A stretch of 64,000 bases of DNA from Candidatus Obscuribacter sp. (GTDB taxonomy: Bacteria; Cyanobacteriota; Vampirovibrionia; Obscuribacterales; Obscuribacteraceae). Positions 47,601 to 58,000 of this stretch are shown piece after piece. Position numbers and translations under genes: made by a program. The notes under the pieces are model-generated. The model was not told the DNA's origin, made no database searches, and worked only from the letters and a program-made list of their open reading frames with translations. Every line of letters starts with the position of its first letter. Within the stretch, counting starts at the first letter, position 1. The stretch is from contig JADYXR010000151.1 of the NCBI GenBank assembly GCA_021772095.1, positions 1-64,000 on the forward strand. The letters are read 5' to 3'.

Positions 47601-48970
47601 CAACTGATGGCAAGTCTGCTAAAGCGTCACTGTCTGTGATGGCAGCGGATGGCAAAACCAAAGTCGTCTTCTTTTCCGATGGCTCCAAGCCGAGCACGGA
47701 AAGCGTCAGTACGGACGGATCTAAAACTGGAAAGAATTCGGCAGAAACCAGACTCGATACCACTCGTACGGTCACCGACCATAGTGGCAAGGATTCCGCC
47801 ACGATTGTCAACGATTCTCTGACCTTGAGCACACTCTACAATGACGGTCGGAAAAACTCGGAACTGGGGAGAAGCGGGCTTGATAAACAGTTCGATCGAT
47901 TCCGCAACAACAGCAACATGTTGATGGAAAAGCTCGCCACGAGTTCTGAGGGTAAAACGAAACAGCTCAATGAAATGCTGAGTAAGTTCGCTTCTCAAGT
48001 CGATTCACTGAAAACGAATCCGCTGCTAAAAGACGCGAAGGTCGTCGCGGACAAAAGTCTTTCATCCGGGGGAAAGTTGGTTTTTACCCATGGAGATGTC
48101 GCTATCGAGCCACTCTTCACCGATGCCACCAGAGCTCACTATCGCAACGCTGCCGGTGAAATGAAGTCAGCTCCGCTTTCTGAGATCAAAGTGGAGTTGC
48201 GTGTTTCTGAGGTTTCGTTAAACGAAGCAAAAATTGCCGATGCCACCACTAACAATAAATTGAAAGCGGCTGAAATTGTATCTACGATGTTTCATCAGTT
48301 GCACCAGATCGATCAACTGCGCGGTCGCGAAGAACGCGCCCGCATGAACGGTATCGAACTGGGAAGTGAGAAAGCCGATCCGATCGCTCGTCGACAATTT
48401 CTGGAAAGAGAAAAAGCGCAAGCCGACTTGTCGGCTAATTATTTGCAGTTCTCGTTGAACGGAAACTCTCTGGACGGACGCGAACCGATCCACGGCACAC
48501 CGCCGGTGTCGTACGACATCAAGAAACCAATTGCAGAACTCGTAGGTGAGCGTATCGTCACCTCTATGGGTTCCGATGGACGGATGAAAATTTTCGTTTT
48601 GAATAAAAATAAAACGGTGACCGAATTGGAATCGGAAAGATCAGAAGCCCTGATCAAAGGCGGCTTCAAGAATCTGGTCGAACGATGCAACGAGAAAATT
48701 AAAGAGGCCGAGAAAGCGAAGAACCAGGAACTTGTAGAAAAATACAAAGTTGAACGCGAACGCATTCTCAAAGATCAACACAACTACGAAACCAATCCCG
48801 CTTTCCGTAAAGCTGTTCACCACGATCTGGCGCGCCATGCAACCCGCGCCAGAGCCGGCGTCGGTGCGACCGTTACCGTTCTATTCCTGATTACCTATGG
48901 TTTGGAACACATGCGGCGCGAAAACCACAACTCTGATTTGAATTTGGATATCAACATAAGCGGCACGTAG
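44660..48970 (+). CDS. 1436-residue membrane protein sharing both ends with the giant protein
   Basis: No known family is recognised. Residues 1-165 are acidic, then an Ala/Pro/Glu linker of APAAKEAP-type repeats. Residues ~235-545 are helical and homologous to the N-terminal region of the preceding giant protein (LISSGKDEHVHKGEIEL against LISSGSDENVKKGEESL; SYAEMAAARQIRGL against SYVQMAAVRSARGL; FARIASGRPALYDEAV against FAKIASGEPLRYNEGM). A membrane segment lies at ~556-574 and a beta-rich segment at ~600-710. Two copies of a small LTQMERELKTVGI-type repeat lie in 780-1020. Residues 1029-1436 are the shared module with a second membrane segment near 1399-1418. It is in effect a short version lacking the enzyme-like domains. 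The gap to the giant gene is 262 bp, so it may have its own promoter. The ATG at 44660 has only a weak AGG upstream. Confidence 0.8.
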   Translation: MTRNVPNPDSDTLPKELDLDQPKVTGVQDPANDQSVSSPESETDDARESLGGAASDLLDEPGQGTAVNEKPTGYALPALAFAFDETPARAEPPPAPNAPEAKVPVAREVPAAPAAPAAQEAPAVVEKQTPPAQDAPAAKEAPAAKEAPPAPEAVLHDGEKRPERNDKPVALRLKEFDENFDARLKTLEKAIDLEKLNFDSMSDELRKARVASLGVRIKTGSSLAVEEEAQEKGDAAKVEAAGKQLAELKTLDKTAIANERKIFEQLPENTQARSMKAILLISSGKDEHVHKGEIELCRLVRDNPQLATSNEFRQLMLLSYAEMAAARQIRGLKEWQPKVKVDDLITAKPDGSETSDPIKLLQKANEEFFGDGGIEKATPLFQQAIDAQKAIGIKSDRNRLDLFIQSLSQDTKIAQDALAGNDVDPLIHKRIAHSKLENTAVENALTAKETDSGLRANYAFARIASGRPALYDEAVKDIVACMRDNPAMSFDQGFQTNCSQAFKAHVQNSKAFDEAAAKGEKEQPKSEYNNLDLKKIIKNDGAKADAKVQSYTSDDLTGPALLALGLGLALAQYSRTRAKYHAASIMKEGLNAASEVKTIEDLKPEVRAERTARSGETAKFEVKGTARDGRLVLVRDSAGAPAATAPTDLKEIKPGKTFSPATLQFGEFVPVAVDGKQYFADKDGRVYKYEHKMFSEPRLFEDVETRQIELVARKELQSLLPEIKVDPNALLMTYEHPQKAMPKEWQREFDFVRDVKRAVAENDKHVSARLEALDRAVKSLNDTAHGDRVKFLSELTRQMERVGIKVEYADLPGPDASNVKVYLSEAGSDRRLVISGDKDKAVSMEMLDKTGKVSKTETGIVKVVDHLSALESAVTRQLKEPAVKEKLLGVDPELHVDGSRKEVRRSFLDGLSAEWRDARDLTLRFQEAVRRSNSGNIKDRVATMMTEVGKASPQVMNRVLTQMERELKTVGIDATAEIGATTDGKSAKASLSVMAADGKTKVVFFSDGSKPSTESVSTDGSKTGKNSAETRLDTTRTVTDHSGKDSATIVNDSLTLSTLYNDGRKNSELGRSGLDKQFDRFRNNSNMLMEKLATSSEGKTKQLNEMLSKFASQVDSLKTNPLLKDAKVVADKSLSSGGKLVFTHGDVAIEPLFTDATRAHYRNAAGEMKSAPLSEIKVELRVSEVSLNEAKIADATTNNKLKAAEIVSTMFHQLHQIDQLRGREERARMNGIELGSEKADPIARRQFLEREKAQADLSANYLQFSLNGNSLDGREPIHGTPPVSYDIKKPIAELVGERIVTSMGSDGRMKIFVLNKNKTVTELESERSEALIKGGFKNLVERCNEKIKEAEKAKNQELVEKYKVERERILKDQHNYETNPAFRKAVHHDLARHATRARAGVGATVTVLFLITYGLEHMRRENHNSDLNLDINISGT
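47744..48970 (+). repeat. Shared 408-residue C-terminal module, copy in the 1436-residue protein
   Basis: Counterpart of 43171-44397; both copies are exactly 1227 bases including the stop. The amino-acid match is much stronger than the synonymous-codon match. Confidence 0.9.
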
Positions 48971-49068
48971 TCCCAATTGATTCGTGGCTCGTAGCTCGTA
49001 GCATTGCTGCGGCGTAGACGTTCGCGCGGTCTATTGAAAATTTTTGCGCGCTAAATGCATCTAACCTA

Positions 49069-52000
49069 TTATTTTTTCTTTGGTGCATCCAGATTCAAGT
49101 AGAACAAACCGTCGCGTGATTTTTGCGCGCGAATGGTTTTGAAGATACGCGCACTTGAATCGTCGAGTTTGAATTCAGTGCCGCGACCGAGGCCTGGAGC
49201 CACAAAGATGTCGTCTTTAGCGTCGCCTTCGGCGGCGATCCTTTTCAAGTCTCGGATTGAAACCTGGCTTTGAAACCTTAAAGCATCCGGCAACAATTGG
49301 ATCACATTCGTTCTATAACGATCGAGTTGTTCTAACGGAGGTTTTGCGACAAGGTCGGGCTTTGCCACCGTAGTCGGTGCCATCGCTCTCCACTGTATGC
49401 GACCATCATCAGCGCCTTTTGGCAGTTGTAGACTTTGGTCAAGCATCAAGTTGAGCTGGTTGCTGCGATAGTCGTCGCGACCTTTGCTGATTTCTGCCCA
49501 TGCTCTTGCTTTAAGTTCCGGTTTGACACGATCTCTGTATCTTCCGCGATCCTCGAATGAGAATGGCGTGATCAAATTTTGAACAGGTTGATCGACCGCG
49601 AGATTGTCGTGATAGATGCCACTGACGAATGGTGTGGCATTACCAGACGCCTTTTGTGCCATCCAGTTTTTAAACATGATTGCCAGTTCGCCGGAATCTA
49701 TCGAGTCCTTTTCTGCGATGTCCGGTCTAAGTTCCAAAAGCTCGCGACTAAACTGTGCCATCATGGCTGGTGGCGCCGAGTCCATGAAAGCCAGTGGATC
49801 GTCGTCGAGTCCGCCTGTTACTTTGAGCTGAGTTTTTCCTTTGACACCAAGACCCTGGGCGTCGATGTTGAGTTTGATCTTTCCATCTTTGCCGATTTCA
49901 ACTTCAGTGCCCGTGCCCCAATGATTGAGCTGACCCTGCAACTCCGCGGCTAGCTGCGCTTTGTCTTTCTGGACAGGGAACTTAAGATCTTCTACTTTCA
50001 AGAATTTTGGTTGCGGACGAGTGCCGCCACCGGTAAGGTCGATGAACGGCGTATCGGTGCCGCTGAATCTGAGGAAGCTCTCTGCCCGCGTTCTTTTTCT
50101 AGGCATTCGGAAAGCAGAAAAAGGATTGGAAAAGGGATTGTCCTGATTGAATCGGCCGAGCGAACGAAACGGGTCGATTGGCTCGTTATAGACTGGCGGT
50201 TGAATGGCGGCCTCGAGCTGGGTCTCGGTCCAAACTTCATTTGGCTTGTCCAAATTATGCATGGCAAGAACGGTTGCTTTGCGCACATCCAGCGGCTGAC
50301 CGTAGAAGAGCGCTTGCGTTTTTGCATCCGCATGCATGAAATAGCGTCTCACTTCATCGGCAGGAGATGGCTTTGGTGGAGCTTCTTTAGTCGGATTGTT
50401 TTGGTGGAACGACTGCCATGATTCTAACGCAGCCTGGTGTTGAACATCTCCGCCGAATTTGACCATATCGCGCAAGATCGACTTGGCTTCGGCCTCTTGA
50501 TGCGTGTTGTATTTGCTGTACTCTATAAGTCTGTCCGTTCCGGATTTGACGAGCGCTTTATCGGTGCTGTGCGTCAATGCGAAAGAAGCTGCCAGAGCCA
50601 CTCTCTGGTTGTCGGAGCGCGACAAATGTTTAATCACGTCAATTCGTGGATCGGTGTTGTCTGTGATCGGAGCAGATTTCATCGATGCGAAAAGTGCGTC
50701 GACGACTGTACGGTGGTTGTTTATACCTGCGCCTTTCTCGTAAAGTTCGCTCAATTTTTTTGCGTCTTCTTTCGGATCGCCTGTGAGCTTTGACTGCGCA
50801 TTGTCATAAACCCAACCGACATTCTGCAAAAGAATTTTAGTCTTGTCGTAGTTATCGGAGCCGGCAGGAAACTTGTATTTGTTCAGCGTCGCTTCCGGTA
50901 TCGGATATGGTGCGACTCCTTTGCCTGCGCTGTTGCCGTATTTTACTTCCCAAGAGCGACGGATGTGCACTTGCTCGTCTTGAGGCTCGTTATGCATGAC
51001 CGAGCCCAGTTTTTCCGCACTGCGAAACGCAGCGGTACCGTCACTGGTGGCGACTGCTTTGTCGAGGAGAAGGTTAACGCCGCGCGTATGATATGGTTCC
51101 TTCGCGTTAGCCAGAGCGGACATGGCACCAACAGCGATGCGCTCGTTGCCGGAGACAATCGCCTCTTCAAGAGCGGCCGATGCCGTCTCTGCGTTGATCC
51201 AGTGGAGCGGTGAAACCTTGTCACTGTCTGACGCGCGCTTCTCTTGAACATCACCCTGGAGAACGTCTTTGCCTTTCAACGCGAAGGAAACTTGATCGAC
51301 GCCGGATTGATCCCATCGACAATTCACGCCTCCATCCGGATAGTCGACTTTGACAAGTTTTCCACCTTTAAAGGTGATGGAGCGATTGTCGTCGATCTTA
51401 CCTTCGAAGTCCCCAAAGGCTTTGCCTGCGCTCTCCACGATGGAGAATGCATCGCGCATTTTGACTGGATCTTTCTGCAATTCTTTGTCGTTTTTAGTGA
51501 CGTTTAAAACGGTCTTGAGGGCTGCCATTCTCTCTTCAACGGAGAACGCTGTGTTATGACCGTCGGATACGACTCGTGCCGCGGCTAGTTTCACTCGCGT
51601 GTCACCGCTATCGAGAGCGGCAACGAACATTGCTCGGCGAGGATCGTCGACTACGTTGACGCGACCAAGCAATATCATGGCGTCATGCATCTCGACGAGC
51701 GTCTTTTCAGTTGGCACATCTTTCAAGAATGTGCTTTGCAATTCATCTTTGATGAAGACGTCTTTGGCGGCACCGAATATTCCTTTGTCGATGCCTTTGT
51801 TGCGTTGCTCTAAAAGTGTTCGCGCAGTGGCGTAACTCAACTTTTTCGAATCTTCCGTTGCCTGACCGTCCGGCTTCATTAAACCAATTAAGGTAACGAT
51901 GCGCGGATCTGTGGCTGACGAGATCGGGCTGGACTCAGGTCCAAAGCCGTAGATCGACTCGTTGACAGCAGCGATCTTCTCTTCTGCCGTTTTAGCGGCG

Positions 52001-55000
52001 CTTAGATTTTCATCGAGAGCCTTGGCCGACTTGGTAGCGTCGGTGGTGCCTTTAAAATAAGTCCAGGAATCGCCGGCCGGAAGTTTCACCGAACGACTTC
52101 CGTCGATCGAATCACGCGTAACGATGCCGTTTGGATGGGCGATTACCGATCCCACTACAAAATCTTTGCCGGCCGTTTTCAACATGCCTTTGTTAGCACT
52201 TTCTTCGTAGCTGTTGACTTGACCACTGCTGTCGAAGTTGAATTTTGTCCACGTACCATCCGGATAATTGATTTGACGAGTATCCAATCCGTCGAGAACT
52301 TCGGTCTTCGTGCCGTTCTTAAAGGTAAGAATTCGTTTTCCGGCGACATCGAGATCATCCTTGACTGGTTGATTGTCTCTTTCTGCGCGGCGAATTGTCT
52401 CAAGAACAGCCGCGGACATGGTGGCATCTTTTTTCGATGCGATCTGTCGCAAAATATCTTCGACTTTTGTTTGCAGTTCCGGTTTCTTTTGATGGAAATC
52501 TTCCGCTGCCACGCGAACCAGTGTGTCGATTGCATCTTTCTTCTCTGCCGGTGTTGCCCGGAAGTTGTAAGAGTCGAGTTTCTTTAACGCATCGCCTACG
52601 ATACCATCATTCGGACCTGGTACTTTTGCTTCTGCAAGTGGGTTAGCGACTACTTCTTTGAGATTCCATTTCGACGCTATCAGCAAGAATTTTTCGGCAG
52701 CGGCTCTAGTCTGACCGTCCGCTTCAGAGGTCACTTTCATACCCTTCAGTTCTTCCATCTTTGCGATCGCATCTTTAAAGAATGGCTGTGACTGGAGTAT
52801 GGCCCGCGAGCCTTCGTCCGCCGTGTTGATTGGATCAACTGATTTGATCAAGTGCCAAGCCGCAATTAAAGCGACACCGGGGTCTTTGTCTTTTAACAAT
52901 TCCCGGAGCGGTTGAATTCTCGTATCATCGGGAGTACGGATCGGATTGCTTGAGCAGGCATTGTTTATGTTTCGTTTCGCCGTGACACTGTCCATGGTGT
53001 TGGTGCCGTCGGCGCACATTGCGTTGATTTCGGCACGACGTTTGAGAGAAGCCTGGTCATCAGCTTTTCCTGATGCTAAGAATTCTTTTTCGGCTGCTGT
53101 GACGTTGTAGCCGGCAGTCAGTTTTTGATAGAGATTGATGCGGCCGGCGTTGGTGTCGTTCAGCAACTTTACTGCGGCTGCCTGATCGGCTGGAGTTCTT
53201 GGTGCGGTATCCTGAAGTTTTCTATACAACTCTTCTGCAGCCGCTTTGACCTTCGGATGAACGATTACGGTATCGGCCCCGCCCTTGGTTGGCCGTTGTG
53301 ATGTGGCGATTGCTTTTAGCTCCGCCATTGCTAGCGGATAATTGCACTTCGACATCAATTTGATTAGCTCGTACTGACGCGCCGGTCCGTCCGGTAGCCA
53401 GTCGCCTTCTTTCCAATCTTTATAATTGGGCTGACCTGGTTCAGTACTTAGTGACATACGACTCAGTTCGATTCGCAGCGCTTCTTGAACTATACGTCCG
53501 GCGTATTGCCGTGAAATTTTCGCCGGCGCGTTTGGATCGTCGGGGATAAGATCGTTGAGCATGCCGATGAATTCTAGTCTGACCCTGTGCTTGTCGGGGG
53601 TATTGTCGTGCCGGAATGCCTCAATTATCCCGGGATAAAACAATTCCTTATCCGGAATGTTGTTGTTGACCATCGCTCGAATTTCTTTGGCCGATTCATG
53701 CTGGCGCGAACGGTCACCCATCGTCGCCAGCCACATCAGCGATGCCTTCGCGATGTCGCCATCCTTGCCGGATTTTGCCGCGTCCGTTTTCAAAGCAGAC
53801 CACTGGTTTCTGCTTTCTTCAAGCAAAGGCGTCCGGTATTTGGTGACTGCAGCGTTCCATTCAGAACCGTTCAATCCGTACCAGTATGTGGCATCCTTGT
53901 CCGCTTCGGCAAGCTTAATATCAGCGTGGTGGTGCGCATTCTTTGCGGATTCCGGATGCACCATTCTTAAGTGGGCCTTTAGATGATTTGCTGCCTGATC
54001 GTTGGAAAAACGCGAGGCCGAAAAATCTAAAACTTGAGACCAGTAGTTTGTTTCGTACTCGAAAATTCTAAGCGCACAATCGGGTCGATCGGGGCGCAGC
54101 GATTCGAATTCTAAGCAACCGTATTCGGTGGCGAGCGTCGGATCGCTTTCGGAATCCAAATTCTTCATGGCGAATTCGGCAAGCTGTGGATCTCCCAGAG
54201 CTTTACCGGCTTGGAATGCGGCTCTTCGAATAGCAGAGTTTGGTTCTCCGTCATATACCATCGCCAGACTTCCAACTTCCTTCATATTGGATGCCGGCTT
54301 CATCGATGCATGAATGACGTCAAACACCGCTTTTTGCCTTTCAATAGGAAGTTCTTTGATTACGTCTTTCAGCCCGCCAAGCGAGTTGAGTGCTGCTAAT
54401 CGCAGGTCCGGGAAATCCTTGGCATACTGATTATTTTTGTTGTCACGGTCGAGCAAATTGACCACGCGAGAAACAAACTCGGTTTTCTCAGGAGTGCCGT
54501 ACATGCCGGTTTTGAACAAGTCTGGAGCCAGTCCCAGAAGTGCAATTTTTGTAATCGCAGCATCTGTCTTTTTCTGCAACGCCTGATCTTTATCGAACTC
54601 GGATATCGTTGTGTCTTCGACAAGGAGCTGGTTTATCTCTTCTTTAATTCTGGATTTAGTTTCGAAATTCAGTTCTTTTAACTGGTCCGGCAACAAACGC
54701 CGCAGCGCTTCAACTGCGACAATTCCATTGTCCATTTTGACCAGACCGGCTAACCTGTCTCTCAGTTCATTCGGCTTGAGCGCGCCCTTTCCGTCGCGCA
54801 GCAAATTCAAGGAGTCGACTGCCATCAGTGCGGTAGCGGCGTCCGGAGAATTCAAATCTTTTATCAATCGAGCCGCTAAATTTGCCGCTATCGATGTTGC
54901 CACCGGAGGCATCAACTTCGGATCGACAGTCGGGATCTCTGCCGCTTTCTCCAGTTGTGCCAGCTTGGTTTCCTGCTCTGCCGCTTTTTCGGTGGCGGTT

Positions 55001-58000
55001 TTTATTTTCTCTTGCAGTTGAGCACGTTCTGGACTGTCGGAGGGCAGAACGTTTAATTGCTTTTGCAATTGGCCCAGATCGGCTCTGGCAGTGAGTGCGC
55101 GGAACGCCTGCAAATCGCGCTCGGCATCAGCCTTTTGCTGAGACTTTGCAAACTCCATCAGGAGATTAGGATCGTTGGAGATCGCAATGGTTTTGAGAGT
55201 TACATCGAGTGTTTCTTTCTTCTCGTGCAGTTCTTTCTCAATCGATTTTCGTTTGGCGTCGGTCGGTCCGAGCCCGGCCAGTTTTTGTTCCAGTTGACCG
55301 ATGTCGCCGGTTAACTTGATGGTCTGCCAATCTCCGGATGCTTTTGCGATCAGGTTTTGGACGTCATCAGGATTGCTGTGCTTATAAGCGTCCAGCAATG
55401 CGGTCGCCATCGCCTGGACGTCGCTGTCTTTTGCAGTCTTGGCCACATCGGCTAAAGTCTTCTCGAGAGCGGCTGGAGAGCATCCAAAGGCGCCGAAAAT
55501 ATCGCTTGCTGTGGTATCATTGGTGCCACCATCAGAATTCGCTCTTTTGATCGAACCTATGCATTCTGCAATTCCCAAAACCGCTTGGATTTTGACATCT
55601 TTTGACGACTTCTCGTCAGCGATCAGCTCTCTGCACATGGTGGCATACTGCGGAGCATCCATCTGTCGCAAGCCGATCATAGAGCGGCCGAGCATCAATT
55701 TTTTATCCGGATTATCTTTTGCCGCGGCATATGCGTCGTCGACGACTTTGAAAAATTCTTTGGAATTGACATCGACCGGTTTGGCACCACGATAGCTTGA
55801 ACGTTTTCCAACATCCGCAGGGGTAGAGCCATCCGGCTTTTGAGCTAAAGCCAGAACGCCGAGAGCCAGCATTGTCCGTTCGTTTGGTTCTTTGGTTTTA
55901 TCGAATCGATCGATCAATTCCTGGGTTTTCTTCGTGCGTGCATCGCCTGTCAGTTTCTGACTCTTGGTGATATCTTCAGACAATTCGGACAGTTTTGCCT
56001 TTAAGGCATCGTCACCGCCGGCGAGGGCATCGCCTGTGCCGCGCAGAAAACGCGTTGCGTTGTTTCCATCGCCATTCATGCGGGATAGCAGGCGTTCTCC
56101 GTACTTTAATCCGGCCTCCTGTTTATGATCTCCGGCGAATCGTTTGTAGAGATCACTGGACAGAGTGCCGAACATATAAAGCACTGTGCCACCCATCATG
56201 ACTGAATTTGCTTTGGAAACGAGATTGCCTTTGTCCATAATCTTGCTGATGCGGCCAAGAGCGATACTCTCTTTGGTCACTGCGGGGCCCTTCAAAAGAC
56301 CCTTGGCCAGGGCGGCGCCTTTGCCCATCGCGGCCAGCGAATGGACACCGTCAAGGACGAAAATAACGTTTCGAACTTCGTGCGCGGTTCGGCCTTCCGG
56401 TGTTGATAGGGTGGCGGCATTGTTCATATACATGCCGGAACCGCCCAGAGCAAAGCTTTTCACTGCGGCTTTCAGGTTTGATTTAATCGCTGTTGCGATT
56501 GCCTGACGCAGAACAACGGCGCCTCCTTTAGCAAGCATCATGCCGCCCTTCACGGCCAGAGCGACGTGACCGACTCCGCAAACGACCATGCCGACATCCA
56601 TTGCGATGGTGGCAACCTTTCCTGCGGTCTGCCAGCGCATTTCGTTGACGTGCCATGCTTCCACATTTTTCGCCATGATCATTTGCACCTGATCATCTTT
56701 GAATAAGCAAACCATCGCACCCGGCTCGTAGTCGCGATAATTCTTGTAGATATCTTCGCGCAACTTTTCAGGATTTTCGACGCCTGCTCTTTTCAGTGCC
56801 GCGGTCATCATTTTGACGTCGCTTTTGGTATCGCCTATGGTGTCACCATTGTGACCCATTTTGTTGATGTTTGCTTCTGTTTCCTTGATGTCTTTGTAGA
56901 GCGCTTCAATCTTGTCCGCCGGCACTTTCGCAGCCTTGAGAGCTTGCTTAACCTCGGCTTCCGAACTGAGAGAATAAACCTCACGCGTTCCGACTTTTTT
57001 AGCGCCGATGTCCCACAGATTGTAATGGTCGCTGTAATGGTAGTCGACATAATTATGGATCCGGATCCTGGGCTTGCCGTCTGGTCCGATCACTTCTTCC
57101 GTGCGTACTTTATGTTTTTCCAGATTGAAGTCTTCGGCTTTGCCGTTCACCATCAGTTTGCCCTTGTTGGGCGTGTCTTGCCAGAGCAGGATGCGACTGT
57201 CATTGGCAGCTGCTTCGGCTAATTCGGTCATTGTTTCTTTGGCTTTCGCTTCGTGCTTTTTCAGCCAGTCTTGAATTTCTTTTATGGCGACCGTGTTTTC
57301 ATGACTGGGCGCCAAATCCTTAGGCAGTCTCAGTTTGATGTCGACTATGTTTCCGTCTTTATCAAATTTGACTTCGCCCGGGAAATCTTTCGTTAATGCT
57401 CTGGGATCGAGCGAGGAAGCGTTCGACTTTGCCATCTTCTCGGCGAGCTTGAGAGCCTGAGCTGTGGCTTTGACTTGCATCGTTAAATCGACCATTGGTC
57501 CGACTCGTGCCATCCACTCCGTGCGATCGGTGCCGACGTCACGTTTCCAATCCTGGCGACCTAACTTGACGATAGTGGCATCGAGCATTTTCGCTTGATA
57601 CTCTTGCACGTTGTCGAACAGAGCTATGGTGGCATTAGTGTTCCATCGCGCTGCTTTGTAGATTTCAGAAAGGTTTTCATCGGTCGGAATGTCGGTGAGA
57701 TTATTGACCGTGTTGATTATTTTTATCGGCGAGCGACCTTCAGCCTGTGCTCGAGCCAGTTCCGCAACCATGCCTGACTTGGACTCTGGTCGACCTTCCC
57801 TATCTAAGGTCACCGAAATTGGTGACCCTTCAGGTATGGGAAGACCGGACTGAGCCAGGCGAACAAAATTGGCGGGTACTTGAGCATCGAGCTTCGAAAC
57901 CAACGCCGAATAATACGCTTTGGTTACAGGACCGAAAGAATTGTCGGCGCGTTCTTTTTGCAGCATGCTTTGAAGCAGCATTTCTGGCGCCTGGCCAGCG

